Source: Aphis gossypii (Eukaryota > Arthropoda > Insecta > Hemiptera > Aphididae). From it: a stretch of 64,000 nt of DNA. Positions 51,914-64,000 of the stretch are shown piece by piece. Numbering within the stretch: the stretch's first letter is position 1; each line of letters starts with the position of its first letter. Position numbers and translations under genes: made by a program. The stretch lies in assembly GCF_020184175.1 (NCBI RefSeq), contig NC_065531.1, positions 41,561,213 through 41,625,212 on the forward strand. Direction: 5' to 3'. The notes beneath the pieces were generated by a model, which saw only the letters and a program-made list of their open reading frames with translations, was not told the DNA's origin and did no database searches.

Positions 51914-54900
51914 TCCAAAATATTTACGTTCACGATAAAAATTATATTCTGTTGGTAAAATATAGACAATATAATATACAAAATATAGGAAACGTAAAAA
52001 TTTACATAATTTAATAATTTTTCAGTTACAATATAATAAGTGAATAACAAATTAGTTGTTTAAAAAAACAAAATTATGATTTACAGTGGTCATCGCTTAA
52101 TACACATTTCGTAGTGTGCGTTTATCGTAATTCAAAGTCCAATTGATGTAGATAACATAAACGAATGTGTTTGAAACACAAAAACACGAATAATTTGTGA
52201 TTTCGTAAATAATACTAATCTAAAAAGTAAAAAATTTCCAAAAAAAACGAGATTACAGAAAAAAAAAGAAAATGTATCAAAACAAATTTTCAGACAGTGT
52301 TACTTTGAGAAACATTAAATTCCCATTTTCCAACCGTGGTTTTACCAACCGTTATTGTTATGGCCACGGGACGAGACACCGGGACAGCGCCATTAGACTT
52401 TTGAATTTAACGAAACTTGATTTTTAATTTATATTTTATAAATTTTTAATTGTAATACAAATTAAAACATTTATAACACACGCAATACAATGTACGAGTC
52501 TCAAAAAAAAAACTGATAATATAGTCAAACTTTTACATTATTTTGTTATAATAATAATTTAATCTATTCTGTGATAATATCACTTATAATATTTTAATAG
52601 ATATACATTTTAATTTTCTAATAATAAATTGAGATCAATAATCCAAAATCCAACTGATCAGTTGTCTTAATCAGGTATAGCGTAAACTTCGACTTATATT
52701 ATAAATGTACTTATGTGCCTAATAAATAATACCTAGGTAAATAAATTAAGTATACAGATTATAAAAATATAAATCAAAACAATCGAATATAAAAAACTAA
52801 ATTTTTTTATTAGATTTTTTTGTCGTATTCTTCGTGGTTAATATTAACAGGTTGATAAAATAAAAATTGGATTAGCAAAATAAATTAAAAAATAATAAAT
52901 AACTAGTAAAAATTAGATAAGCCTCATAGTCCATTCTCTACCTATATATAGCATAAAAATAGTAAATACCTATCAGAAGATGACTTGGCCAGGTGAAACA
53001 GTGGGAATAGCCTACTGGACCAGTGGACCACAAACTTTCTATTGCTAAAAAAATATTTTAATAACAAATGTATACAGGCATATTATAATTAACTAGTAAA
53101 ATGGTTTAGATGTGCAGGGTCATCACTAATAAACAATAATGAAAATAAAAATTTAATTCAGTACGGCACTGTTGCTTTTAATTTTTAATATAATATATGA
53201 TACCTATTTTATGATAATAAAGATAATTGTATTTAAATGCAGTGTCAGCAACGCATGAACGACATAGTGTAATATTACTAATATTATAATATAGCTATTT
53301 TTATTAGTTTGTCACGCAATGGGACAACTTACTATAGACCCAAAATATTAGGAGGTTTTTGCTACATTAACTCTATATATGATATTATGTAGGTACCTAT
53401 AGTTAATAGTTTTACAATATAATGTTATGTAATGTTATAACTTATAATACACAAAAATACAATTTATAGATTTATTTATAATATATCTCTAGAAGTTCTT
53501 TTTTTAAGTAATGCCGTATTTTGTCTCTTGGCCACGATAAAAGATATATCTTTAATAATGATTTTGGCCTTTAGAAAAAGACTACCTACCAAAATGTTAT
53601 TAGTCTAAATTGATCATTAATTATTATTAGTGCAAACAGTTTACATTATCAAATGTCACGTGGTGATAACTAAATAATTATTACCTAGTTAAAACCACGA
53701 TTTAAAATACCATCTTAAATCGTGGTTAAAACTTAAATGTCCTTATGTAAGTTTGTAACAATTATAACCCAGCCCGGTCAGCCTTCCGACAAAAAGAAAA
53801 AACGGAAATAAGCATATTATATACATTTTTAAAACAATAACTTTCTGCAAATAGTAGAAATACCTATAAAAACTAGATAGGTAGTTTAACTACCGCAGTT
53901 TGTTATTAAAACAATGTATAAATTACATCTAATTAAAAACATAAAATATCATAAACCGATGTCCTACATAATATAGTAATATATAGGTAGTATGTATCTA
54001 ATAACTTAATTAAATTACAATATGTTATTTAACATTAATTATACCTATTTGTACTATAATAGTATAATAATTTACAATATTGGCTTAAGATTATCAAAAA
54101 CTTTTTATATTTAAAATTTTTGGTGGGAAGACGAACGGGGTAAAGAGTAGAGAGTGTTAATAATTTTTGAAGAGCTAATCTATCCCAATATAACTTATTA
54201 TGTACCAATATGTTATCATATTTTATTTTTTTAATAGTTTTAAATTTTAATACAATATTAGTGATCACTCATTTCGTATTCTTATTGATGTACTAATGTG
54301 CTATTATATTTAAGCCATTTATAATGCTTATTGTCTATTGATGTACAATATTATTGTCTCTAAAAAATAAAAATAAAATGTTTCAATCAAAATATATATT
54401 TACATTTTTTTTTTTTTTTTTGTAACTAAAAGCGAATAGCCGTATATGGGTAAATGGGTAGGTATTTAAATATTTTTTACCTTTCGGAAACATTGAAAAT
54501 GTTTGTATCATAATATTCTCTGTTTAATAAAAGTTTTTATGTATTTGAAATTTTAGATTTCATTTAGTTTTTTTAAACTGTCGATAAAAAATTATTTGTT
54601 TGGTAAAAATAATAGAAGATTTAATACAATAAGCTGTTTATTTACAAAATAAAAAAAAATATCTTAAACTTATTGTCACGATATTTTTTTATAAGTGTTT
54701 GAAAATACAATTTCAACAAAATACATATAAGTAATTTATAAAATTTTAAAATTAGTTTATTTAGAAAAACGTATAATTATTCATTTTCTTTTTACAACTA
54801 AGATTTAAAAATTTAATACAAAGTTCTTTATAAATTTTTTAACCTTAATTAAAATAAATTTTCTACCAGAAAGTATAAATATAATAAAATAATATTATAA

Positions 54901-56494
54901 TTTTATTTAATATTTTATGAGCCCCTGAAGTTTAAATTTGATATTATACATTCACCACTAAAATTAAAACTATTTCTCTTCAAACAGATAATTATTTTAC
55001 TGTAATTAAAAAAATAATAACTATTTTATATGGATGAGATTTTTACAAAATATTTAAATGATATTTTTTTGTATATCGCAATACAATTTTCAAAATATTT
55101 AAATTTTTTTAAAGTTATTTATAAATATTTGAAATGTTCTATTATTTTTAGTTTTGATTCTAAAAATATCGTTTAATATTTTTCACTTGATCAAAAAGCT
55201 TGACAAATTAATAGACGATTACCACATAAGTTGTTCTCATAAATGTGTAAAAATATTAAAAATACATTTGTACAATTTATTTTTGTAAGCATTTAAAATT
55301 CAAGTTTTGATAAAAAATTTCAAAATCACGAACATTTATAAATTTTTTCTCAATATTGTAAATGTATAAATTTTATAGCTAACTAGCTAGGACTATTGTT
55401 GTAGGCTAAGATTTCGAATATGAAGTCTTCAAAATTTAATAAAAAGTTTCATTTAAGTAGCTTTAACTAAAACTAATAAATTAAAAAAAAAAAAAAAAGT
55501 GTAAGCTTATTTGAGAAATAACATATTTATGTGATATTCATTATATTGTTATAGTTAAAAAATATTATTTGTGGGGACATAAAACTTTTAAATATTATTA
55601 TATTTTATACACTAAAATATTTTCAAATGCATTTTTTGTGACAAAATTTAATTCAATCTACTGTATTACTATAGGTATAAACCAAGTAATAGATAAAATG
55701 TAGCAGGTAGACTGATAAAGATGTTAGTCTTTGTTAATGATTTATCATTGTATATTTGTATTCAAATTTAACATATCGAATATAGCAATCCACTATTAAT
55801 ACACATTGTAAAACAGAGCGATATCCACTTCCACTTGACTTCCTTTTTTTTTTTTTTTTTTATTAAATTTGGTGAAATACATTTAACTTAATTCTATATA
55901 GTTATAGTATATAATTAACTTCATTTTCAATAACATAAACAAAATATAAATTAATTCATTTTGGAAGATGGTATCTTTTATAGGTACCTAAATATTTTTA
56001 AGTATTATAATTTTTTTTTACACAAATGTGTAATAATACAAAGGAATACAGGTTAATTGATTTATAACTTCCGTCTTTGATATTTCCTTACTCTTTTTTA
56101 CATTCGCGGATTAAAATTAAAACTTTATTTCTTATTTTTTATATTTTAATTTCAGTTTATTTATTCAAAACTGATGTTGAAAATTTATTGTATTGTCTAA
56201 CACACTGAATTATCTCATAAAATAATTTATTTTTTAATAAATTGATAAGATAATATGTATAGTGGTATTTAGATAAAGCGATAGCAATGTATTTATTTTA
56301 ATCATTAGCAAACGCAAAGTAGGTAATCATTTTAAAAACATTCTTATCTCAAATTTAAATAAGAATTAAGCAATAATGTCATAGTGATTCATTTTTAATT
56401 TATAATTTAAAAATTTTCTTATTTATTTCATATATTGAAAAATTATTTATGTTTAAATAATAAATTTTAAATCATAATGTTTATTTTTTAAAAA
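51914..56494. other. Divergent intergenic region
   Basis: About 4.6 kb lies between the starts of the YjbQ-family gene and WDR44. The only GC-richer patch is 52320-52400, 0.4-0.5 kb upstream of the YjbQ start (ccaaccgtgg, gccacgggac); it is a plausible promoter element. An inverted-repeat motif lies at 53693-53727. The rest is AT-rich with poly-T runs (for example 54407-54420, 55844-55860). No gene is seen. Confidence 0.5.
53693..53727. repeat. Inverted repeat AACCACGATTTAA
   Basis: AACCACGATTTAA (53693-53705) and its exact inverse TTAAATCGTGGTT (53715-53727) are separated by nine bases. The same CACGATTTAA arm recurs as a perfect palindrome at 61847-61872, so this may be a dispersed short repeat or a protein-binding site. 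Confidence 0.75.
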
Positions 56495-59400
56495 ATGTCA
56501 AATTCTAGTAGTGATACTGATGAGTTTTTTGATGCTGAGGATTTTGCAGTTCGTGATCAAAAGTAAAATTGTTTCTTTAGTACCAGTGTTTAGTAAACTT
56601 TTATAAAATAATTATCCATTTTTTAGTGAACAATCCAAACAAATTGTCAAAAGTGAAAAAGAACTTTTGGAAGAAAAAAAGAAAAATATGGCTTTCAAAA
56701 TATCAAGTGCTCCCAAATCGGTATAACTAATAGTTAAGGTTTTTTTTTTAACAATTAGGCATTTATATAAATAATTTTACTAGGTTTCAGAGCACAATGG
56801 TCGCCGTAAATTCAATGAAATCAGGCAGCACATGCAAATCGATGAAGACGAAATGCAAGCTGTTTCTCCAACTGAAAGTCAAGCTTCATCAGCTGACGGA
56901 GTATTCTTAGCACCTTCACATAGACCTAGTCATCCTTTTAGAGTTATTGAGCCTGATGGAGCATCTGTTCAAAGTATATTATCCTTAGGTAAAGTTGGTC
57001 GACTATTGGGAAGTGTTCCTACAGATCATTTCATTGGTTAGTAAATTAAATTTTTGTAAATTTTTTTTTTCAAATTAAATTTTTTTAAAGTGATTTTAAA
57101 ATAAAGTAACTTTTAGGAAAAGAATCTGCCCTGCGGCCATCAGAGAACAACAAATTATCTGAACCAGAAACACCCGTTTCTGTTGAAGACAAACCTATTG
57201 TACCTCCTGAACCTTTTACACCTTTCCACGAACCTGATGTAATTGCAAGCACAAAATTTTCAAATAATGGAACTGTTAGTATAGATACTGATAGACCTAT
57301 TGCCCCCCCAAGACGACGAAGACGCAAACAAATAAATATTTCAATTGAAAACAATGGTGCTAAAACTGAAGACGATTCAAATGTATATACAATATTTAGT
57401 TACTGGGTCAATTTAAGTGCTGTATTTATTTATTTAATATGTTCTGAATAGAAATTAAATATTGAAAAAGATGAAGTCAGTGTCAATTGTTTAACAAGTC
57501 CAGTGAGTACCATAGAATCACTTACAAGAGAATTAGAGCATTCATTAGATCTTCATTCTGCTACCAAAGGGCAATATATTGTTAATCATCATGTAAGTAA
57601 AATTTTATTATGATTTTTTATTTTATTTATAATGTTCTGTAAATAGTTTTTTATGCTCAGAGTGATTCTAGAATATCTGTATTAGGAGTTAGGACAGTCA
57701 AAAATTCATCCATTCATGAAACTTGTTTATTTTAATATATTGATTTCATTCAACTAGAAAAAAATATATATTTTAATATTGATTTATACTATACTGTAAA
57801 TATTTTATATTTTTAGGATCGAGAAAAACCAGTTCTTAATGTAATTAAAGAAGCGATTGAAGAAGTGAAAGAAAAATCTAAAACAATTGCTTCGCATAGT
57901 AATACATACCCAATGGCTGGTTCAAGTGGTATAGCTTCTAATCGGTCTTGTAGTCGTGTTGCTTCACGGGAACGTCGAAGATCAGCTGGTGATGAACAAG
58001 AGTTAAGAGATCAGCAGTTAAATATGTTTTTAAAAACACATACAGATTCCGGAAAAAAATTAACTGATATAGTAAGTGTTTTCAATTAATTAATTTGACT
58101 CATTCTAATAAATTGATTTAAAAATAGGAAATATTGGAACAAATAACTGTGTTAAATTTGGATACCGGGGAAAGAGTTCCATTAAGTATAGCTGAAGATA
58201 AATTACCACAATGCATTAATCCATTATCTCTACATATAATGCGTTTAACGTCAGAATATGTAAGCACTCCAAATTTAGATTCGCATTCGTTTAGATCAAA
58301 TTCTATTAAGAAACTTAAAGAATCCGATGAAGAAAGCATTGGTAGTAAATCTAATGATACAGTGGCTACAGGGCGAGATGATCCTGTTGATGAATCTGCT
58401 ATACGCCGTCGCACAGCAAGAATTAAACGGTTTTTAGGAACCACTGTCAAAAAAACTGTAAATAAAGCTAAAACTATTGCACACGAAGTATCACACGTAA
58501 GGCACAAAGAAGATGTTATGGAAATTATAGATTTAGTAGAAAGACCACAACTTGCAACTGATGTTCCTAATGCTCCTCAAATGAATGAGACATTCAAATT
58601 GAGGGCATCTAATAGCCATAAAGGACCATATGAATTTGATTCTGTTCAGCATGTTCAAGTTAGTTAATTAAAACAAAGAATTTTAAATACTATTTAATAT
58701 ATTATATATAATGCTTTTATATTGTTTTTTTAGGAATTTTGCCACGAACACACTGGTCCTGTATGGTGTATGAAATTTTCTATGTGTGGTAGACTATTAG
58801 CTACTGCTGGACAAGATCGAGTACTTCGAGTTTGGGTTTTGCGAGATGCTTATAAAGATTTTCATGAAATGAGGAAAAAATACGATGCTGATAAAGTTTC
58901 ACCAACCCCATCTACAGAATCTTTAGTTTCTCAACTCTCAGTAGATGATCAATCATTTGCAGCTGATCCAGATGATCGTGGGCCATTTATGTCACGACCA
59001 TTTTGTACTTACACAGGACATCGTTCTGATTTGCTGGATATAGCTTGGTCAAAAAATTACTTTGTCCTGTCGTCATCAATGGATAAAACTGTTAGATTAT
59101 GGCATATAAGCAGAAGAGAATGTTTATGTTGTTTTCAACATATTGATTTTGTAACAGCTATATGTTTTCATCCACGTGATGATCGATATTTTTTGAGTGG
59201 ATCATTGGATGGAAAACTTCGTCTTTGGAATATTCCTGACAAAAAAGTAGCAGTTTGGAATGAAGTTGAAGGGCAGACTAAACTCATAACCGCTGCTAAT
59301 TTTTGTCAGAATGGTAAATTTGCTGTCGTGGGTTCATATGATGGACGGTGTATATTTTACACAACAGATCAGTTACGTTATCATACCCAAATACATGTAC

Positions 59401-59909
59401 GTTCTACTAGAGGCCGAAATTCAACAGGACGCAAAATTAGTGGTATTGAACCAATGCCTGGTGAAGATAAAGTATTAGTAACTTCAAATGATAGTCGCAT
59501 AAGATTATATGATCTCAGAGACTTAAATCTGTCTTGCAAGTATAAGGGCTATGTTAATGTAAGTAGTCAAATTAAAGCTAGTTTCAGTCATGATGGTAAA
59601 TACATTGTATGCGGGTCAGAAAATCAATGCATATATGTATGGAAAACACATCACGACTATTCGAAATTCACATCTGTAAGACGAGATCGAAATGATTACT
59701 GGGAAGGAATAAAAGCTCATAATGCTGTTGTGACATGTGCAATTTTTGCTCCCAACCCAGAAGTGGTGTTTAGACAAATGAAATCAGATGAAAACAGTAG
59801 CCAAGATGGATATGTTTTAGTAAGTGCAGATTTTAATGGTTGTATACGTGTATTTATTAATAGAATGAAACCTAAACATAGTTCATTACCAGCAAGTGCT
59901 ATGGTATAA
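56495..59909 (+). CDS. Wdr44: WD repeat-containing protein 44 (Rab11-binding), eight exons
   Basis: Exons: 56495-56562, 56627-56720, 56784-57036, 57117-57382, 57452-57592, 57817-58071, 58128-58658, 58734-59909, in frame throughout; 927 residues, close to the ~913 of the human protein. The N-terminus SSSDTDEFFDAED contains an FFAT motif (residues 10-16), which in WDR44 recruits ER VAP proteins. A disordered middle has an Arg-rich PPRRRRRKQ. Conserved LEQITVLNLDTGE and LSIAEDKLPQ and NPLSLHIMRLTSEY (residues ~362-400) precede the beta-propeller, which starts at TGPVWCMKF (~543) and has seven WD repeats (LRVW, VRLW, LRLW, CIFY, IRLY, IYVW, IRVF blade ends). The known family binds Rab11 and acts in endosomal recycling, ER-tubule contacts and ciliogenesis. 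All expected parts are present. Confidence 0.95.
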
Positions 59910-59978
59910 TTTTATTCACCAAAATTGATATTTTTTATTTTAATAATTTTAAAATTGTATGCTTGACTTCATGATGTA

Positions 59979-59984
59979 AATAAA
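59979..59984 (+). terminator. Poly(A) signal of WDR44
   Basis: The canonical AATAAA lies 70 bases after the WDR44 stop codon and is followed by an A-run. It gives a short 3' UTR. Later AT-rich sequence offers alternatives. Confidence 0.6.
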
Positions 59985-60607
59985 AAAAAAAAACTTCGAT
60001 TATTGAAAGAAATTTTATATGTTATTAATTAGTGAAAATTTTAACTATTAGAAAATAATAATTATACTATTATAGAAATATTGTTAGCAGATGATGAGGT
60101 AAAATTAATTTTAATTTGTTACCATTATTTTATAACAAAATGTATTTTAAACAATTTGGCTTCTGGTATTATAGTTTTTATGAATGTTAAATATTTTTTA
60201 ATACATTGTCAACAAAATAATATCTATTCTTCAATTTTTTTATTTATTTACATAATATTCTTCCTTTAATCCTCAATTTACAAAGATTCATTTATTCATT
60301 ACTAATAATGAAACCTATGGTTTGGTAAATGGTTTTAATTTTATACTATATTAAGAAATGCATTGTATTTATTGTTATGAAACTTATTCTGTTCAAAAAA
60401 ATTAGTTCATAAAATAAAACCATATAATATTTTTATTTCTAAATCTTAGAAATATGCATATCGATGTATATAGTACTACTAGAAACATGGTATCTTAAAA
60501 TAATTTATGAAATTTCAAAAAAGTCATATTTACTGATTATTATAATAATTACAAGTTAGATTTAATTTTAAAGGTTAACAATTATATTAATTTTTGTTGT
60601 AATATTT

Positions 60608-60800
60608 ACAAATGTTCAATATGACCCCCATTGGCCACATAACTTGCATGACAGACATCTAAGCGATAGTCAACTTCTTCATAAACTTAGTGAAAAATAC
60701 CACAGTAATTGCATTACTGCACTGTTTACTAATGGCTGATTCATGCATATTTAGAGTATCCACTTTAGTGTTTGCCATTTGTGGCCTTGTGGACTATAAT
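60608..60800 (-). mobile_element. Tc1/mariner-like transposase C-terminal remnant
   Basis: The minus-strand frame ending at about 60608 reads YEEVDYRLDVCHASYVANGG then HIEHL and stop. This strongly resembles the C-terminal end of insect Tc1/mariner-type transposases ('..RLDVC..NGGHIEHL'). Upstream the frame is broken by stops, so only a dead tail remains. It lies between the convergent WDR44 and MTRES1 genes. Confidence 0.5.
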
Positions 60801-60948
60801 AAAATTAGTTTTATCTTTTTACACCTTCAATACAATATACAAAGTTTCTTTACGCATTTTTGAGCACTTGAAATATAATTTAATATTATAACTATTCAAA
60901 AATAAAGTATTAAAATGAAATTATCTAATCTAAACGTACAATATATTT

Positions 60949-61655
60949 TTATGATTGTGGTTTCCATTTATTTTCATAATTATTTATCAAAAGGCTCTTA
61001 TACTTTTTTAATTTCACTTCTAATTCGTCTCCATCTAATTTAGCAGACAATACTTCTACTCTTGATACTAAAAGAAAATCTGGATTATTTGGACTTGGAC
61101 CTTTGACCAGATCCACCTCATCGCCTACTTCTATAGTGTGGCTTTTCTTCTGTACTTTTTCTCCATTCACGCGGATACGACTTTCATAAAAAGCTACTTC
61201 AATTTTACTACAAAGAAAATACATACATTGATATTTTAATAAAACAACAATCATATTCATAACTCCAGACATTACTTTCTAGATTTTCCTAGAGCATGTT
61301 TTAGGACAGTATCCATTCTCATCGTACTGGTCCTAAATTTAACCAGTTGACTGGATTCATCCATTTCTAATTCAAATTCATCGTCAGAATCTTGATCTTT
61401 CTATAACAGGAGTAGAAATCGATAAACTAAAAATTCTTAGTTAAAGATTGATTAATATGTTTAGCCAGACATTACTTCTTTATTTGTACGTTTGAAACGT
61501 CTGTCCATGATAACACATGGAAATTTGTTTGCCAGAATTGGCTGTCGACATTGATAGTAGATACTTCGAACCGAATGTTTATTCAAAATTGAAGACTCAA
61601 ATCTAGTTGGAACGGTTGATGAAAGCCGGGACAAAAATCTTAAGGTTTTGAACAT
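60949..61655 (-). CDS. Mtres1: MTRES1-like mitochondrial S4-domain RNA-binding protein
   Basis: Exons (minus): 61655-61476, 61400-61276, 61207-60949; in frame, 187 residues. The N-terminus MFKTLRFLSRLSSTVPTRF is basic, amphipathic and Ser-rich, like a mitochondrial presequence. An acidic linker (KDQDSDDEFELEMDE, 61-75) leads to an S4-type RNA-binding domain (~87-137): MRMDTVLKHALGKSRNKI, then FYESRIRVNGEKV and KSHTIEVGDEVDLV. The C-terminal tail is Lys-rich. MTRES1 (C6orf203) in mammals binds mitochondrial RNA, associates with mitoribosome recycling and protects mitochondrial transcription under stress. Human protein is ~240 residues, so this one is shorter. The start at 61655 is the first Met of the presequence. 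Other S4 proteins are possible, but the architecture fits MTRES1 best. Confidence 0.8.
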
Positions 61656-61846
61656 TTTATTAAAATATCATCTAAGACTACGAAGTCCGTAATACGATTG
61701 TACAGACGTTAGCCCGACGCAAAAACCTTAAATCCTAATGGTATAGAATAATGATAAAACGAAATACGATTAATACGAAGGCTGAATAGTGAATTATAAT
61801 TTTATTATGTTGAAAATTGAAATTTTCTGAAATATTGACTTATTAT

Positions 61847-61872
61847 CACGATTTAAGATATCTTAAATCGTG
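61847..61872. repeat. Perfect 26-bp palindrome
   Basis: Two 13-base arms, CACGATTTAAGAT and ATCTTAAATCGTG, abut with no spacer. It lies about 190 bp upstream of the MTRES1 start codon. A related half-site (accacggttt) follows at 61931. It shares its arm with the inverted repeat at 53693-53727. It is either a repeat-family relic or a dimer-binding regulatory site. Confidence 0.85.
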
Positions 61873-62940
61873 CTCATTATCAATGCTCGCCGGTGAGATA
61901 AGAAAAGCTATCAGTGATAAGACCTAAACAACCACGGTTTAAGATATATAAGATATATATAGTATATACCTATATACATGAAGATCTCTCTAATCTTCAT
62001 GCCTATATATATATAGATAAAGATATAACATGATCTAAGACTGAATCTATTTTCAATGGTTATTGGTTAAGGTTAATGTCTATATCAGGAAACCGTAATA
62101 TACTTTTTTATTTTATTTAGTTTAGTATTAATTTATGTTTTACAAACAATTTTGAAATTAAATTGAATAAAAGTCATTTTAAATTTTGAATCTAGATTTT
62201 CGTTGTGTTTAATAATAAATAATGATATTTTATCTTTTTAGTTTAAAATATTAAATGTTTTAGTAGATTCACCAATATTACATACACGTAAGTACGCCAA
62301 TATATCAACCACCCACGAATTAAGATATTATTCGTGCTACCATCCATAGGTAATTAAACTGATTTAAAAATAAAATATTGAAAAAACGAATAATTAGTTG
62401 TACATTATATATTATATTATATAATTCTTATTTTTTACTAAAATTGTCATGTGGAATACATTTTATTTGAACGCCATATTAAATAATAAATCATAATATT
62501 ATAGGTAATATAGGTAGGTATGTAAATGAATTCGTAGGTATAGAGGTATATAGGCTATAGCCATTGAATGTCTACAATAGTAATGAAATTGATTATAATA
62601 ATATAGGTTAGGACCTAACATATTTTGATTCAGTTAAATTAATTTGTGTATTTTAATAATACGAATAGGACGCGTGAGCGGTAAGTATTATTATTTGAAT
62701 ATTAATAGTCGAGGATGTTTCTCTCGGCATGTATCGACAACGTTTAGTTTTATCAATAGTGCCCAAAAACACATCTGATAATAATAATAATAAATCATAA
62801 TCGCATCAAAAATACGCAATAACACTGATATTTTACAACGAAACACGTAAACGGCGTAGGTACTGTGAAATAATATGAAAAAAGAATTCGCGCTATTCGT
62901 GCGACGAGCAATCGTGTACGCCATCTATGAACGAAAATGC

Positions 62941-62971
62941 TTAATTGTCGACATTTGGTGGTACTTAAATA
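62941..62971 (+). promoter_or_regulatory. Candidate Pol III upstream promoter of 7SL
   Basis: A TATA-like TTAAATA at 62965-62971 sits 24-30 bases upstream of the predicted 7SL start, the distance expected for gene-external Pol III promoters. TTAATTGTCGACATTTGG at 62941-62958 loosely resembles an insect proximal sequence element, but its spacing to the TATA box is shorter than in flies, so that part is weak. Confidence 0.4.
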
Positions 62972-62994
62972 GAAGTATTTTCCCACTAACATTC

Positions 62995-63295
62995 GACCGG
63001 GAGCGGCGGCGCGCTCCTGTAATCCGGCTACTCGGAGGTCGGATTGCGTGGATGGTTTGAGGTGGGGGCAACTGTGGCGGGTCGGTCCGCGTTGAACGGA
63101 CGTCCGCGCTAAGCTTGTCGTCAATATGGGTTCGGCGGGGTAGCCCATCGAACCCAGGTTAGCTAAGGAGAGGCGCACCGGGCCAGGGGGGAAACCCAGC
63201 AGCCAAAAGTCTCCGCGGTGAGCAGTAGCGGGATAGCGTCTGCGAGTAGAACACTCGTTTGCAGCCCCGCCAACACAATCAGACCGCAATCTAAA
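62995..63295 (+). ncRNA. 7SL: 7SL RNA, signal recognition particle RNA
   Basis: About 300 nt, the standard metazoan 7SL length. The 5' Alu domain has the box TGTAATCCGGCTACTCGGAGG-like sequence (63019-63039). The middle has GTCCGCGCTAAG and GTCAATATGG. The S domain has CAGGTTAGCTAAGGAGAGG (helix 6 side, SRP19 region), a helix 8 hairpin with GGGGAAACCC and CAGCAG, and GAGCAGTAGCGGGATAGCG, the symmetric and asymmetric loops that bind SRP54. Helix 5 closes: GATTGCG (about 63041) pairs with CGCAATC (63285-63291), and GTGGGGGC with GCCCCGCC. It is a scaffold for SRP proteins that target signal-peptide-bearing ribosomes to the ER. Ends are approximate. The intact long-range pairing suggests a functional gene; a recent full-length pseudogene cannot be excluded. 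Confidence 0.93.
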
Positions 63296-63311
63296 TTTTT
63301 TGCATTTTTTT
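63296..63311 (+). terminator. Pol III oligo-T terminators of 7SL
   Basis: T6 at 63296-63301 and T7 at 63305-63311 immediately follow the 3' end of the RNA, as expected for RNA polymerase III termination. Confidence 0.8.
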
Positions 63312-64000
63312 CCGCGGTTTTTTTTTTTTTTTTTTGATTTTTATTTATCTTGAACACTTTTTTTTACGATATTTTCACTTCACAAAATGAAACTGTTTTT
63401 GAACAAATATTTACTGATAATTTGATGATCCACCACACTGATTTGCTTAAAAAAGTTTAATAATTTAAATTAAATTAATATTTGTGTAAACGCACAATAA
63501 AAACCATAATGTCTACTAATGTGCAATTTGTATATTTAAAAGAATTTCGATCTTTCAATATTTTTGTATACGTTAGTTTAACGATTAATTTTATTATTGA
63601 TCCAATAATCATATATACTAATAGTATGCTTATGTTTAAAATTCAAACGTTTTATAATTAAATTACAAATATAATTCTATATCAAATCCTTAATTAAATT
63701 GTATAATATATTTTACATTTTTAAAATTTAAAAAAATCTATGCAATAATTTTTTGTATGCTTTTATAATTAAATGTTATTCGGTAATTTGAATAAAAATA
63801 ATAAAAATGTAATATACCTACAATAAGGTTAAAATTATAGATGCATATTATTATATCAACCAATACAAATTTAATTAACTTACATAAATTATGATTTGAA
63901 ACATTTAAAACATAGGTACTTTAAGTTAAGAGTATTTATTATTAATCTAAAAATGATTTCAACAATCAATTTTTTATGACTAAAACTACACATGAAATAT
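63312..64000. other. AT-rich right flank, no gene seen
   Basis: AT-rich sequence with a poly-T run at 63319-63336 and no convincing open frame or RNA gene. Confidence 0.6.

Noticed and set aside
57085..57354. Minus-strand 89-codon frame
   Set aside because: Antisense shadow of WDR44 exon 4.
58118..58507. Minus-strand 129-codon frame
   Set aside because: Antisense shadow of WDR44 exon 7.
62795..63289. 164-codon minus-strand open frame
   Set aside because: It is the antisense of the 7SL RNA gene; the GC-rich RNA creates the open frame.
1..64000. CRISPR arrays, operons, integrons or other prokaryotic systems
   Set aside because: The DNA is spliced eukaryotic nuclear sequence; no regularly spaced direct repeats were seen.
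1..64000. tRNA genes
   Set aside because: Looked for B-box-like GGTTCNANNCC with an A box and cloverleaf; the only similar string (gggttcgg at 63128) is inside 7SL.

Overview
This window is eukaryotic nuclear DNA, most likely from an insect and probably an aphid (inference). The background is very AT-rich with GC-richer islands. All protein genes are split by short GT-AG introns. The predicted proteins are animal families, and there is a metazoan-type 7SL RNA gene. Bacterial-style operons and ribosome binding sites do not apply.

Layout. Positions 1-21,300 are gene-poor. They hold a GC-rich island at about 9.05-11.05 kb with one good candidate first coding exon (minus strand, gene not recognised), a second weak exon candidate at 14 kb, and several transposon remnants. 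These include hAT-type elements at 5.46, 16.98, 17.64 and 18.79 kb (three with perfect 8-bp target duplications and one with 7 of 8 matching) and a decayed non-LTR retrotransposon tail at 18.0-18.3 kb. Positions 21,318-40,282 (minus) are one seven-exon gene for midnolin (Drosophila relative: stuxnet), with large introns that carry GC-rich islands and repeats. Head-to-head with it, across about 1.26 kb, is a ten-exon TMCO4-like gene (41,545-46,302, plus), which has an apparent frameshift in exon 8. A five-exon UPF0047/YjbQ-family gene follows (48,685-51,913, minus); its 2.3-kb intron holds a decayed pogo/Tigger-like transposon. Next come an eight-exon WDR44 gene (56,495-59,909, plus), a three-exon MTRES1-like mitochondrial S4-domain gene (60,949-61,655, minus), and a 7SL signal-recognition-particle RNA gene (about 62,995-63,295, plus).

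The genes are housekeeping or regulatory and do not form one pathway. Midnolin delivers nuclear proteins to the proteasome. WDR44 works at Rab11 endosome/ER contacts. MTRES1 acts in mitochondrial RNA metabolism. 7SL RNA scaffolds co-translational targeting to the ER. TMCO4 and YjbQ are poorly characterised. For the five protein genes I joined exons by hand. Reading phase is consistent at every junction, except for one anomaly inside TMCO4 exon 8. I found no undescribed multi-gene system. The best leads are that frameshift, a possible internal midnolin promoter, the unidentified CpG-rich first exon at 9.65-9.82 kb, and the young-looking hAT families.
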